Source: an uncultured Brachyspira sp. (GTDB lineage Bacteria; Spirochaetota; Brachyspiria; Brachyspirales; Brachyspiraceae). Taken from it: 64,000 nt of DNA. Within the stretch, counting starts at the first letter, position 1. Every line of letters begins with the position of its first letter. The notes beneath the pieces were generated by a model. It saw nothing but the letters and a program-made list of their open reading frames with translations, searched no databases and was not told the origin of the DNA. Of the stretch, positions 27,491 through 36,454 are shown piece after piece. The translations under genes and the position numbers were made by a program. The DNA lies in contig NZ_CALXKQ010000001.1 of assembly GCF_944388875.1 (NCBI RefSeq), forward strand, positions 248,001 to 312,000. Direction: 5' to 3'.

Positions 27491-28237
27491 TTATCTTATA
27501 AATCTGTTAAAATCAAAAGTATATGATAAATAAGCACCTATACCGAAATAAAATCCGCTTGCTAACTGCTCTAAATAAGGAGTAAAGTTAAGAGAAAGAC
27601 TAGCATCGCTGTTTAATACCAAATATAAACCCAAACCTAAATGATTAAGATATAGAAATGCCTTATTATAAAAATCATAAGCTATATGATATTCTAAATA
27701 TATTCCTGCAAGAGAAAATCCGAATAATGCCCCCGGATAAACACCGAAAGCCGCCTTTAATCTTAAAGATTCAACTACTCCTCTAGGATCATTAAAATAC
27801 ATTGGAACTTCAAAGTTAAAAAATGCTGTAAAGAAGTCGCCTAAACCTATTAAATAATGAAGCTGAGGATTAAGTCCGAATTTCTGCTTGGATGACCCAG
27901 GAAATAATACCTCCACTGCTCCTATAAAGCCGTTAAAAAATTGGAATCTAGGCATTATAGAAAACTGAGGCTCTCCTTCTACTCCAACTCCTACTTCAGG
28001 TATATAAGTAATGGGAAGCACTCTTGCAAAGATATCAAAATTTCTAAAAATACCAAAATTAATCATAATAGGACTTGAAAGCGTATAATTCTTAGTACCT
28101 ATTCTGTCATTATTTAAATAAATTGTTCCGCCAAGACGCAAAGCTCCTGTCATTCCTGTATACATATTATATGGAAAGGAATAAAGAAACGCTGACAATA
28201 TTAACGTAAAAATAAATGTAAAAACAAACTTTCTCAT
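27491..28237 (-). CDS. probable outer-membrane barrel protein
   Basis: Unrecognised 248-residue exported protein with a clear signal peptide (MRKFVFTFIFTLILSAFLYS). The mature part is built of alternating short strands rich in Phe, Tyr, Gly and Leu (for example GALRLGGTIYLNNDRIG, FGFSLAGIYLEYHIAYDFYN), and ends FGIGAYLSYTFDFNRFIR. This suits a beta-barrel of about 10-12 strands. It stands 51 bases upstream of the BatD-like gene on the same strand. Confidence 0.6.
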   Translation of the reverse strand: MRKFVFTFIFTLILSAFLYSFPYNMYTGMTGALRLGGTIYLNNDRIGTKNYTLSSPIMINFGIFRNFDIFARVLPITYIPEVGVGVEGEPQFSIMPRFQFFNGFIGAVEVLFPGSSKQKFGLNPQLHYLIGLGDFFTAFFNFEVPMYFNDPRGVVESLRLKAAFGVYPGALFGFSLAGIYLEYHIAYDFYNKAFLYLNHLGLGLYLVLNSDASLSLNFTPYLEQLASGFYFGIGAYLSYTFDFNRFIR

Positions 28238-28362
28238 ACTATACTTCTAACTTTTTAATAATATATTAATATATTATCTAAAAAATATCAATAAATAAAT
28301 ATTGCTTTAAGTAAAATACAATTCTATGAATATAGTAATTTTTTAATTTTATAGTCCAAAAT

Positions 28363-28390
28363 TTGACTTTTAAAAACTATATGATATAAT
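28363..28390 (+). promoter_or_regulatory. promoter of the MATE transporter gene
   Basis: TTGACT at 28363-28368 and a perfect TATAAT at 28385-28390 are separated by 16 bases. Transcription would start near 28397, leaving a leader of about 80 bases that contains the hairpin at 28407-28454. Confidence 0.7.
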
Positions 28391-28406
28391 CTACTTAAAA
28401 GTTCAT

Positions 28407-28462
28407 CAAAGGTTGGATAAGATGTCTAATTATTAGATTTCTTCTCCAGCCTTTTATTTTTT
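28407..28462 (+). promoter_or_regulatory. leader hairpin with T-run, probable attenuator of the MATE gene
   Basis: AAAGGTTGGATAAG (from about 28408) pairs with CTTCTCCAGCCTTT (28441-28454) as a 14-base stem with one mismatch and one G-U, around a 19-base loop. The T-rich tract TTTTATTTTTT follows at once and then the Shine-Dalgarno AGGAG. This is a terminator placed between promoter and start codon. I do not recognise a known riboswitch consensus. Confidence 0.55.
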
Positions 28463-28477
28463 GCAGGAGTGCAGATT

Positions 28478-29797
28478 ATGGATATACTTAAAGCAGATGT
28501 TAAAAAAATATTTTTTAAATATTTGTATGCAAGTTTTGGAAGTGCTTTAATAGCGGCAATTTATTCTATAGTGGATGTCGCTATGGTAGGACAATATGAA
28601 GGGGATAATGGAGCAGCTGCATTAGCTGTATTTGCTCCTATATGGAATATAATATACAGCATAGGCATGTTATTTGGTATTGGAGGATCTGTACTTTTTA
28701 GTAAGTCAAGAGGTTCAGGAGAGCATGAAAAATCAAATATTTTCTTTACTGCTTCATTCATTGCTCTGTCAATAGTTATATTTATAATTTGGGTTTTATC
28801 AATAGTATTTGAAGATAATATACTTTATTTTTTTGGTGCGGATGATGTACTTTTAAGATTAGCTAAAATATATTTTCTTCCTATAAAAATAATTCTTCCC
28901 TTATTTTCATTCAGTCAGTTTTTTGCTGCATATCTTAGAAATGATAATGCCCCTATGAAAGCAACAATTGCTGTTATGGCAGGCGGAATATTTAATATAT
29001 TTGGAGATTACTTTTTTGTATTTGTATGCGACATGGGTATATTTGGTGCTGGTCTTGCTACTGCTATAGGACAGGTTATTACCGCTTCAATTTTAATATC
29101 TCATCTATTTACGAAAAAGAATACTTTAAAATTTGTAAAAGTAAATAAATTATTTTCATTATCAAAGAATGTCATATCAATTGGTTTTTCTACATTTTTT
29201 ATAGATATAGCAATGGGAATACTAGCTTTAATGTTTAATAATCAGATAATGAAATATTTTAACTCTTCAGCATTAGCAGTGTACTCTGTAATAATTAATA
29301 TTAATATATTAGTTCAGTCATCAGCTTATGCAATAGGACAAGCAGCACAGCCTATAATATCTGCTAATTTAGGTGCAGGCAACATGAACAGAATAAAATC
29401 TGCAGTAAAATACGGTATATTTACAGCTTTAATACTAGCAATAGTATCTACTTTATTTACATACTTTAATACTGACTTTTTAATGAAAGCATTTATGAAG
29501 CCTTCAGATGAAGCTTTAAGTATATCAAAAAATATTATGAGAGCTTATTTTATATCATTCTTAATACTTCCTTTCAATGTATATGCAACATACTATTTTC
29601 AGGCTATAATGAAACCAGCCTCTTCATTTATAATTGCTGTATTAAGAGGGCTTATAATAAGCGGTATTTTAATATTTGTAATGCCTTTAATATTTACAAG
29701 AGAAAGTATATGGTACGTTATGACTATTACAGAAATTTTTGTTTTTATAATTGTTATGGTATTTTTTATCAAATATAGAACTATATATTCAAAATAA
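28478..29797 (+). CDS. MATE family efflux transporter
   Basis: A complete 439-residue MATE antiporter with about 12 membrane helices. Conserved parts include YSIVDVAMVGQYEGDNGAAA in helices 1-2, IGMLFGIGGSVLFSKSRGSG (the family's GxxxxxSRxxG segment) and, in the second half, SAYAIGQAAQPIISANLGAG. ATG at 28478 has AGGAG 8 bases upstream; the GTG three codons earlier overlaps that site. The promoter and the attenuator-like hairpin before the gene suggest regulated expression. The SDR gene follows 68 bases downstream with its own Shine-Dalgarno. Confidence 0.93.
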   Translation: MDILKADVKKIFFKYLYASFGSALIAAIYSIVDVAMVGQYEGDNGAAALAVFAPIWNIIYSIGMLFGIGGSVLFSKSRGSGEHEKSNIFFTASFIALSIVIFIIWVLSIVFEDNILYFFGADDVLLRLAKIYFLPIKIILPLFSFSQFFAAYLRNDNAPMKATIAVMAGGIFNIFGDYFFVFVCDMGIFGAGLATAIGQVITASILISHLFTKKNTLKFVKVNKLFSLSKNVISIGFSTFFIDIAMGILALMFNNQIMKYFNSSALAVYSVIININILVQSSAYAIGQAAQPIISANLGAGNMNRIKSAVKYGIFTALILAIVSTLFTYFNTDFLMKAFMKPSDEALSISKNIMRAYFISFLILPFNVYATYYFQAIMKPASSFIIAVLRGLIISGILIFVMPLIFTRESIWYVMTITEIFVFIIVMVFFIKYRTIYSK

Positions 29798-29865
29798 TCA
29801 TCTTAATTATAAAAATAATTATTAAATTTAATATAATCAATAAAAAATCAAAGGAGATACATAAT

Positions 29866-30669
29866 ATGAAACTTTTAGATAAAAAAATAGCATTAGTAAC
29901 ATCAGCAACCAGAGGTATAGGTTTAGCCTGTTCAAAAAAATTAGCAGAAAATGGAGCAAAGGTTTATTTAGCTGTAAGAAGACTTGATGCTGGAAAAGAA
30001 ATTGCAGATGAAATAATAAAAAACGGCGGAGAAGCTGATGCTGTATACTTTGATGCGACAAAAGAAGAAACATTTACTTCCATGGTTGAAGATGTAGTTA
30101 AAAAAGAAAATAGAATAGATATACTTGTTAACAATTTTGGTACTACTGATACTAATAAAGATTTTGATTTAGTTAATGGAGATACAGATGCATTTTTTAA
30201 TATAGTTAATGAAAACTTGAAAAGTGTTTATCTTCCTTCAAAGGCAGCAGTCAAACAAATGATAAAAACAGGAGGAGGAAGCATAATTAATATTTCTTCA
30301 GTAGGAGGTATATTCCCAGATATGTCAAGACTTGCTTACGGCATATCAAAATCAGCTATAAACTTCCTTACAAAAAATATTGCAGTTCAGTATGCCAGAC
30401 AAAATATAAGATGCAATGCTGTACTTCCTGGATTTGTAGCAACTGATGCAGCTATGGAGAATATGTCGGAAGATTTTTTAAAATTATTTTTGAAAAATGT
30501 ACCTTTAAACAGACCAGCATCTCCAGAAGATATTGCTAATGCTGTACTATTTTTTGCAAGCGATTATTCATCATTTATAACAGGAGAAACTATGCCTGTA
30601 GCAGGAGGCTTCGGACTTCCTTCTCCTATGTACAGTCAGTATATGGATATGGGAGGAAAAAAAGGATAA
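29866..30669 (+). CDS. short-chain dehydrogenase/reductase
   Basis: A 267-residue NAD(P)-dependent oxidoreductase of the classical SDR family. The cofactor motif is ALVTSATRGIGLACSKKLAE (about 10-29), the structural NNxG motif is NNFGTT, and the catalytic residues are Ser in INISSVGG and Tyr/Lys in YGISKSA. LPGFVATDA and the closing FITGETMPVAGGFG are also typical. The gene has an AAGGAGA Shine-Dalgarno and ends before a strong terminator. Some SDRs of this shape are 7alpha-hydroxysteroid or 3-oxoacyl-ACP reductases, but the substrate cannot be fixed. Confidence 0.92.
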   Translation: MKLLDKKIALVTSATRGIGLACSKKLAENGAKVYLAVRRLDAGKEIADEIIKNGGEADAVYFDATKEETFTSMVEDVVKKENRIDILVNNFGTTDTNKDFDLVNGDTDAFFNIVNENLKSVYLPSKAAVKQMIKTGGGSIINISSVGGIFPDMSRLAYGISKSAINFLTKNIAVQYARQNIRCNAVLPGFVATDAAMENMSEDFLKLFLKNVPLNRPASPEDIANAVLFFASDYSSFITGETMPVAGGFGLPSPMYSQYMDMGGKKG

Positions 30670-30682
30670 TAGCTGTTTTTGT

Positions 30683-30722
30683 AAAAAAAGCCTATACTCT
30701 TAAAAGAATATAGGCTTTTTAT
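30683..30722. terminator. bidirectional terminator between SDR and gyrA
   Basis: AAAAAGCCTATA at 30685-30696 pairs with TATAGGCTTTTT at 30709-30720. A-runs and T-runs flank the stem on both strands, so it can end both convergent transcripts. Confidence 0.88.
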
Positions 30723-30737
30723 TTAGTTTTATATTAT

Positions 30738-33245
30738 TTATTTTTTATCTTCTTCATCTAAAGGAACAACAGCTAAGTCGCTCACTCTTGCACCGTCAGA
30801 AATATTAACTATTTTTACACCTTTAGCGTTTCTTCCAAGTTCTGGTATAGAATCAGCTTTTATTTTTATAGTCATATCATCGGTAGTAACAACCATGATC
30901 TCATCTTTATCACCAACAGTTTTTACGCTTACAACTTTGCCTGTCTTGTTATCAAGTTTTATATAAATCTGACCCTTTCCGCCTCTTCCTTTAACATTAA
31001 ACTGTTTTGAAGAAAGCCTTTTTCCTATGCCATTTTCGGTAATAACTATTAATGATTCTCCTTTATGTATAGCATTGCCTGATACGCATATATCATCATC
31101 GTCTAAAGATATACCCTTAACACCGCCTGCTGCCCTGCCCATTTTTCTGATTTTCTCTTCAGTTATTCTCAAAGCAAGACCAGTAGCTGTAGTCATTATA
31201 AAATCATCTCCAGTCTGAACTGCAGAAACAGCCACAAGCTCATCATTATTTTCTAATGTTAAAGCAAGTATTCCTCTTTTCTTAGCATTTTCAAGATGTT
31301 TTAATTCCATCTTCTTTATAGTACCCATTTTTGTAACCATTATAATTGACTGCTTAGGATCAAAATTGGAAACTGTAAAATAGCTTGTGATTTTTTCTTC
31401 AGGAGCTAGATTAAGTATGAATTTAATACTTTTTCCTTGAGAAATCTTGCTTAAAGCAGGTATTTCATGCACCTTCATCCAGAAAGCCTTGCCTCTGTCT
31501 GTAAAAATGAATAAATAATCTTTTGTAGAAGCAACGAATAAATGCTCTATATAATGCTCGCCCTGAGATTTACCTCCTTGAACACCTACTCCGCCCCTTC
31601 CTTGCGTACGGTAGCTTGAAGCGGGTACTCTTTTAATAAAGCCCTGAGTTGTGATTGATACAGCAACATCTTCATCATGTATCAAATCTTCTTCATCTAT
31701 TTCTGTGTCATTAGTTTTTCCTATTATTTCGCTTCTTCTGTCATCGCCGTATTTTTCTGATATTTTTTTAAGTTCATCTTTGATAACAGCAAGTATTTTT
31801 TCTGGGTGAGCAAGCAAATCTTCACAGTAAGCTATAAACTCTCTTAATTGCTGTAATTCCTGTTCTATTTTTAATTTTTCTAAAGCAGTTAAGCGTTTAA
31901 GAGGCATATCCAGTATAGCCTGTGCCTGTTTTTCTGAAAGTTTGAATCTTTCCATAAGAGTATTTCTAGCAGAATCTGTATTCTCACTCTCTCTTATTAT
32001 TCTAATAACTTCCTCAATATTAGCCTGTGCTATGAGTAAGCCTTCTAATATATGTGCTTTAGCTTTAGCCTGATTCAAATCATATTCTGTTCTTTTAGTA
32101 ATAACTTCAACTCTATGATCAACAAAATATTTTATAAGCTCTTTTAAATTTAGAACTTTAGGCTCTCCATTAACTAAAGCAAGATTAATTATACCGAAAG
32201 TTGTTTCCAAATCAGTATGCTTCCATAACTGATTAAGAACTATCTGAGTAGCAACACCTTTTTTAAGTTCTATTATAAGACGAATACCAGCTCTGTTACT
32301 TGATTCATCTCTAATATCAGCAACACCTTCAATTTTTCCCTGTTTAACTAAATCTGCTATTTTTTCATGCAAAGTAGTTTTTACAACTCCGTAAGGAAGT
32401 TCTTTTACTACTATAGCCTCTCTGTCTCTTTTTGTTTCTTCTATTTCAAGTCTTGCTCTTAATTTTATTCTTCCCTTTCCTGTAGTATAAGCTTCTTTTA
32501 TGCCTTCTTTACCATATATAATACCAGCAGTAGGGAAATCAGGACCTTGAACATAACGCATTAAATCTTTAATTTCAGCATCCTGATGATCTATGTAATA
32601 AACTACAGCATTTACAACTTCTTTCAAGTTATGAGGAGGCATATTAGTAGCCATACCAATGGCAATACCCATACTTCCATTAACTAAAAGCTGAGGAACT
32701 GTTGCTGGAAGAACAGAAGGCTCAGTTCTAGAATCATCAAAGTTTGGTACGAATTTAACAGTTTCTTTTTCTATATCATTAAGCATCTCTTCAGCAAAAC
32801 GCGTCATTCTAGCTTCTGTATAACGCATTGCTGCAGGAGGGTCATCATCTATAGAACCAAAATTACCCTGTCCGTCTACAAGCAAATATCTCATAGAGAA
32901 ATCTTGTGCCATTCTAACCATTGTACCATAAACAGCAGCATCTCCATGCGGGTGATAACGTGCTAAAACCTCACCTACTGTAGCTGCCGACTTTTTATAT
33001 GGTTTGTCATGCGTAAGATTAGCATCATACATGGCATATAGTATTCTTCTATGAACTGGCTTTAATCCGTCCCTTACATCAGGCAATGCCCTTGACACTA
33101 TAACGCTCATAGCATAGGTTAAATAGGACTCTCTAAGTTCATTCTCTATCGATATATGATCTACTCTTTTTAAGATGTCTTTTGTCAGTGTGGAATATTG
33201 TCTTTCTTCCGAGCCATCTTCATTTTTATTCTTTTTTACTGCCAT
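30738..33245 (-). CDS. gyrA: DNA gyrase subunit A
   Basis: Full-length GyrA of 835 residues, the breakage-reunion subunit of gyrase. The catalytic tyrosine is in [28 protein letters not shown] and the N-terminal [20 protein letters not shown] are conserved. The C-terminal wrapping domain carries the GyrA-box-like QGRGGVG. In the quinolone-resistance region [17 protein letters not shown], residues equal to E. coli Ser83 and Asp87 are Ala103 and Gly107, both non-standard. The gene stands alone, with no gyrB nearby, between two terminators. Confidence 0.97.
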   Translation of the reverse strand: MAVKKNKNEDGSEERQYSTLTKDILKRVDHISIENELRESYLTYAMSVIVSRALPDVRDGLKPVHRRILYAMYDANLTHDKPYKKSAATVGEVLARYHPHGDAAVYGTMVRMAQDFSMRYLLVDGQGNFGSIDDDPPAAMRYTEARMTRFAEEMLNDIEKETVKFVPNFDDSRTEPSVLPATVPQLLVNGSMGIAIGMATNMPPHNLKEVVNAVVYYIDHQDAEIKDLMRYVQGPDFPTAGIIYGKEGIKEAYTTGKGRIKLRARLEIEETKRDREAIVVKELPYGVVKTTLHEKIADLVKQGKIEGVADIRDESSNRAGIRLIIELKKGVATQIVLNQLWKHTDLETTFGIINLALVNGEPKVLNLKELIKYFVDHRVEVITKRTEYDLNQAKAKAHILEGLLIAQANIEEVIRIIRESENTDSARNTLMERFKLSEKQAQAILDMPLKRLTALEKLKIEQELQQLREFIAYCEDLLAHPEKILAVIKDELKKISEKYGDDRRSEIIGKTNDTEIDEEDLIHDEDVAVSITTQGFIKRVPASSYRTQGRGGVGVQGGKSQGEHYIEHLFVASTKDYLFIFTDRGKAFWMKVHEIPALSKISQGKSIKFILNLAPEEKITSYFTVSNFDPKQSIIMVTKMGTIKKMELKHLENAKKRGILALTLENNDELVAVSAVQTGDDFIMTTATGLALRITEEKIRKMGRAAGGVKGISLDDDDICVSGNAIHKGESLIVITENGIGKRLSSKQFNVKGRGGKGQIYIKLDNKTGKVVSVKTVGDKDEIMVVTTDDMTIKIKADSIPELGRNAKGVKIVNISDGARVSDLAVVPLDEEDKK

Positions 33246-33365
33246 AACTTATTATCCTTAAAAAAATATTGTTTTTATTATAACATTTTAGTGTAAAATT
33301 ATCAATATAACATAGTCTATATATATGTAAGAAATTTATAAGTTATACCTGTTTTTTATATAAAA

Positions 33366-33404
33366 AAGCACATATCTGTTATAAAAAATAATCAGATATA
33401 TGCT
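33366..33404 (-). terminator. terminator of the PTS permease gene
   Basis: Eleven-base stem (33368-33378 with 33393-33403, one mismatch) followed on the minus strand by a run of six T. It lies directly after the EIIBC stop codon. Confidence 0.75.
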
Positions 33405-33421
33405 TATAATTTTATAATCTC

Positions 33422-35068
33422 TTATTTTATATTATATTTTTGTATAATTTTATTTTTATACACTTCGGCCTGAGTACCATAAATAGCCTGTATTCCGTTT
33501 CCTGCTCTTAATACTTTTTTAGATTTAAGAGAAGTCCATACATCATCGCCTGCAACTTTACTTGGATCTTTAACTGTAACTCTTAATCTAGTAATACATG
33601 CATCTATATTATCTATATTATCAACTCCTCCAAGTGCATCAACTATAGAATCTATTATACTGTCATCATCAGCTTGTGATGCTTTACTATCTTTAGAACC
33701 TTCTTTTTCATTATAGTCGGCTCTTCTATATAATTTTACTTCGCTTCCTGCTCTTCCAGGAGTTGCAAAGTTAAATTTAATTATTAAAAACTTAAATACA
33801 AAATAATATACAACCGCATATACTGGAGCTAATATTAATATCCATTGATAAGAAGTTTTACCCATACCCTGAAGTAATCCAAAGAACGTGAAATCAATTA
33901 ACCCCCTTGAAAAAGTGATACCCACAGCAACATTCAATACATACATAAGCATATATGCCAAACCTTCCAATACAGCATGAACAACATATAAAGGAGGAGC
34001 TACAAATAAGAATGTAAACTCTAAAGGTTCTGTAATACCTGTTAAAAATGAAGTTAAAGCAGCAGATAATAATATACCTTTAGCTTTTGATTTGCTTTCA
34101 TCATCAGCTACATGATACATAGCTAAAGCAGCAGCAGGCAAACCAAACATCATAGGCAAAAATCCTCCTGTCATAGTTCTAGTAGCAGCTGCACTGAAAT
34201 GTGTTACTGTAGGGTCTGCTAATTGAGCAAAGAATATTCTCTGTCCTCCTGCTACCATTTTACCGCCTACCTCTAATACGCCTCCCAATTCAGTATACCA
34301 AAATAAAGGATATATAGCATGATGAAGTCCGAATACATTTAATATCCTCATAGCAAAGCCGTAAAAGAATGTTCCTATATAACCAGTAGCAGCAAAAAGC
34401 TCTCCTGCTTTTACTATACCCTTAAAAATACTAGGCCATATAAAAGGAAATATTGCAGCCAATGGAATAAAAAATACCATAGTCAAAACGGCAACGAATC
34501 TGTTTCCGCTGAAAAATGCTAAATAATCAGGCAAAGTCTGATTTGCAAATTTATTGGTTATAAATGCTGATAATAAACCGCATATAATACCTCCGAAAAC
34601 CCCAGTCTGTAATGTAAATATTCCTAATTCTCTGGCATATAAGGCAGCAGTACCAGCAGCCTCTCCTGAACTCATACCTGCAGCCATTAAAGCATCAACT
34701 GTTGTATTATCAGGCGTATGACCTTGAAATTTTAATATAACACCTATAACAGTATGAAATAATAAAAAACCTACAACAGCAGAAAGAGCAGCAGTTTCTT
34801 TACTCTTATTTGCCATACCTATAGCTATACCTACCGCAAACAAAAGAGGCAGATTAGCAAATACAAAATTACCCGCATTGAATAATAGAACTAAAATATA
34901 ATTTAAAGGCTTTCCTGATTGCAAAAAAGTTAGATTATATGTTTCTATTAAAGTAGGACTTGTAAAAGCTCCGCCTATACCTAATAATATACCCGCCATA
35001 GGAAGTATGGCTATAGGAAGCATGAAAGACCTTCCTATTTTCTGAAGCAGTGCAAATGAATTTTTCAT
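33422..35068 (-). CDS. PTS sugar permease EIIBC (glucose/GlcNAc/maltose class)
   Basis: A 548-residue phosphotransferase permease. The membrane EIIC domain covers about 1-395 (SFMLPIAILPMAGILLGIGG at the start; VFGLHHAIYPLFWY; the substrate-site motif GITEPLEFTFLFVAP), and an EIIB domain covers about 455-548 with the phosphorylated cysteine in DACITRLRVTVKD. No EIIA is fused or adjacent, so a separate EIIA must serve it; EI is encoded at 49179. The next gene upstream, nanE (86 bases), shares the strand, so the pair may take up an amino sugar such as ManNAc or GlcNAc; the sugar is inference from context. Confidence 0.9.
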   Translation of the reverse strand: MKNSFALLQKIGRSFMLPIAILPMAGILLGIGGAFTSPTLIETYNLTFLQSGKPLNYILVLLFNAGNFVFANLPLLFAVGIAIGMANKSKETAALSAVVGFLLFHTVIGVILKFQGHTPDNTTVDALMAAGMSSGEAAGTAALYARELGIFTLQTGVFGGIICGLLSAFITNKFANQTLPDYLAFFSGNRFVAVLTMVFFIPLAAIFPFIWPSIFKGIVKAGELFAATGYIGTFFYGFAMRILNVFGLHHAIYPLFWYTELGGVLEVGGKMVAGGQRIFFAQLADPTVTHFSAAATRTMTGGFLPMMFGLPAAALAMYHVADDESKSKAKGILLSAALTSFLTGITEPLEFTFLFVAPPLYVVHAVLEGLAYMLMYVLNVAVGITFSRGLIDFTFFGLLQGMGKTSYQWILILAPVYAVVYYFVFKFLIIKFNFATPGRAGSEVKLYRRADYNEKEGSKDSKASQADDDSIIDSIVDALGGVDNIDNIDACITRLRVTVKDPSKVAGDDVWTSLKSKKVLRAGNGIQAIYGTQAEVYKNKIIQKYNIK

Positions 35069-35153
35069 TTTTTGATTTTCTCCTGATTATTTTGCATATT
35101 TATATTGAACAATTATAACATAATAGATAAAAATTGATATAATACTTAATTTT

Positions 35154-35834
35154 TTATAAAGATTCTATAGCTTTTACAAATTTTTCTGCTATTTGCTTAG
35201 GTCTTGTTATAGCTCCGCCAACAACAACAGCTAATGCCCCCATTTCTATAGCCTTTTTAGCCTTATCAGGAGTATCTAAATTACCTTCTCCTATAACAGG
35301 TATTTTTACAGATTTTAACACATCTCCCAAAGTAACTAGAGGTTCATTGCCTTTTGTGTAATCGGTATATCCGCATAATGTTGTACCCACTATGTCAATA
35401 CCTATACTCTCAGCATAAACAGCTTCAGAAACATCGGAAATATCGCCCATTATAATTTGATTAGGATATTTTTCTTTTATTGCTTTCACAAAATCCTTTA
35501 ATTCAACTTTGTCAGGTCTATCCCTTTTTGTAGCATCTATTGCAATAATATCAACACCCTCTTTTGATAATTCATCTATTTCTTTCATAGTAGGCGTAAT
35601 ATATACATTGCAGTCGCCGTAATTTCTTTTTATTATTCCAATGATAGGAAGATTAGTATTTTTTTTGATTTCCTGTATATCAGCAACCGTATTTGCTCTT
35701 ATGCCGCCTGCTTTAGCCTGATCTGCAGCCAAAGCCATTCTTCCCATTATAAAAGAACTAAATAGTGGTTCATCCTCTAATGCCTGACATGATACTATAA
35801 GTTTACCTTTTATTTTATTAAAAATTTCATTCAT
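35154..35834 (-). CDS. nanE: N-acetylmannosamine-6-phosphate 2-epimerase
   Basis: A 226-residue TIM-barrel epimerase that converts ManNAc-6-P to GlcNAc-6-P in sialic acid and ManNAc catabolism. Family signatures are [15 protein letters not shown] at the N-terminus, [32 protein letters not shown] (catalytic Lys), [12 protein letters not shown] (acidic residue) and [20 protein letters not shown]. It is first in an operon with the EIIBC gene. A 9-base inverted repeat overlaps its Shine-Dalgarno and presumed transcription start. No other nan genes are in the window. Confidence 0.92.
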   Translation of the reverse strand: MNEIFNKIKGKLIVSCQALEDEPLFSSFIMGRMALAADQAKAGGIRANTVADIQEIKKNTNLPIIGIIKRNYGDCNVYITPTMKEIDELSKEGVDIIAIDATKRDRPDKVELKDFVKAIKEKYPNQIIMGDISDVSEAVYAESIGIDIVGTTLCGYTDYTKGNEPLVTLGDVLKSVKIPVIGEGNLDTPDKAKKAIEMGALAVVVGGAITRPKQIAEKFVKAIESL

Positions 35835-35842
35835 GTATTAAC

Positions 35843-35870
35843 TCCTTATTAATTTATAATAAGGATTATA
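35843..35870 (-). promoter_or_regulatory. inverted repeat over nanE promoter and Shine-Dalgarno
   Basis: TCCTTATTA at 35843-35851 and TAATAAGGA at 35857-35865 are a perfect 9-base inverted repeat with a 5-base centre. On the minus strand TATAAT is at 35870-35865 and the AAGGAG of nanE is in the proximal arm. It can be an operator for a sugar-responsive repressor or a hairpin that hides the ribosome site. Confidence 0.5.
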
Positions 35871-35883
35871 ATACAAAAAGCAA

Positions 35884-36309
35884 TTATTTTAAATAATCCT
35901 CTCTGCCTAAAACTTTAGCTAGATGCTCAACAACAGTTTGACGCTGAACAGGTTTAACAACATATCCTTCTACTTTTAGTTTTAAAAATTCCATCAAAAC
36001 ACCCTTATTAGCATAGGATGTAACTACTATTATTTTTGAATCAACATCTAAAGCTCTTATCCTCTTTAATAAATCAACCCCATTCATCTGCGGCATTTCA
36101 AAATCTATCATTATAATATCAGGCTTCTCCTCTGCCTCTTTTAATTTCTTTAAAGCATCCATTGCCCCATCAGATTCCAGCATAACCTCAAATTGTTCAG
36201 ATAAAAGTATTTTCTTCTCTGCCATACGTATAGTGCTAGAATCATCTATAACCATAACTTTATAAGGCTGATTTGTTTTGATATTAATTCCTAATGGACT
36301 ACTGCTCAT
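35884..36309 (-). CDS. single-domain response regulator (CheY-like)
   Basis: A 141-residue stand-alone receiver protein. Acidic pocket DD is in VMVIDDSSTIRMAEKKILLS, the phosphorylated aspartate in IIMIDFEMPQMNGVDLLKRI, the switch Ser/Thr in VVTSYA and the conserved lysine in YVVKPV. There is no output domain, so it should signal by protein contact, as CheY does at the flagellar motor. It carries about 20 extra residues ahead of the receiver fold. No kinase gene is next to it, so its partner is unknown. Confidence 0.9.
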   Translation of the reverse strand: MSSSPLGINIKTNQPYKVMVIDDSSTIRMAEKKILLSEQFEVMLESDGAMDALKKLKEAEEKPDIIMIDFEMPQMNGVDLLKRIRALDVDSKIIVVTSYANKGVLMEFLKLKVEGYVVKPVQRQTVVEHLAKVLGREDYLK

Positions 36310-36454
36310 ATTAATTATACCCCAAAATATTTTTCATACTATTAAATCTATAAAATTTGCTGATATTGTCAATTATTTTTTATAAAAATTAAAGAAAAAA
36401 AATATTTTTTGTTCAGTAATTTGATTTTTATACATTTTTTGTTATTATAATTGA

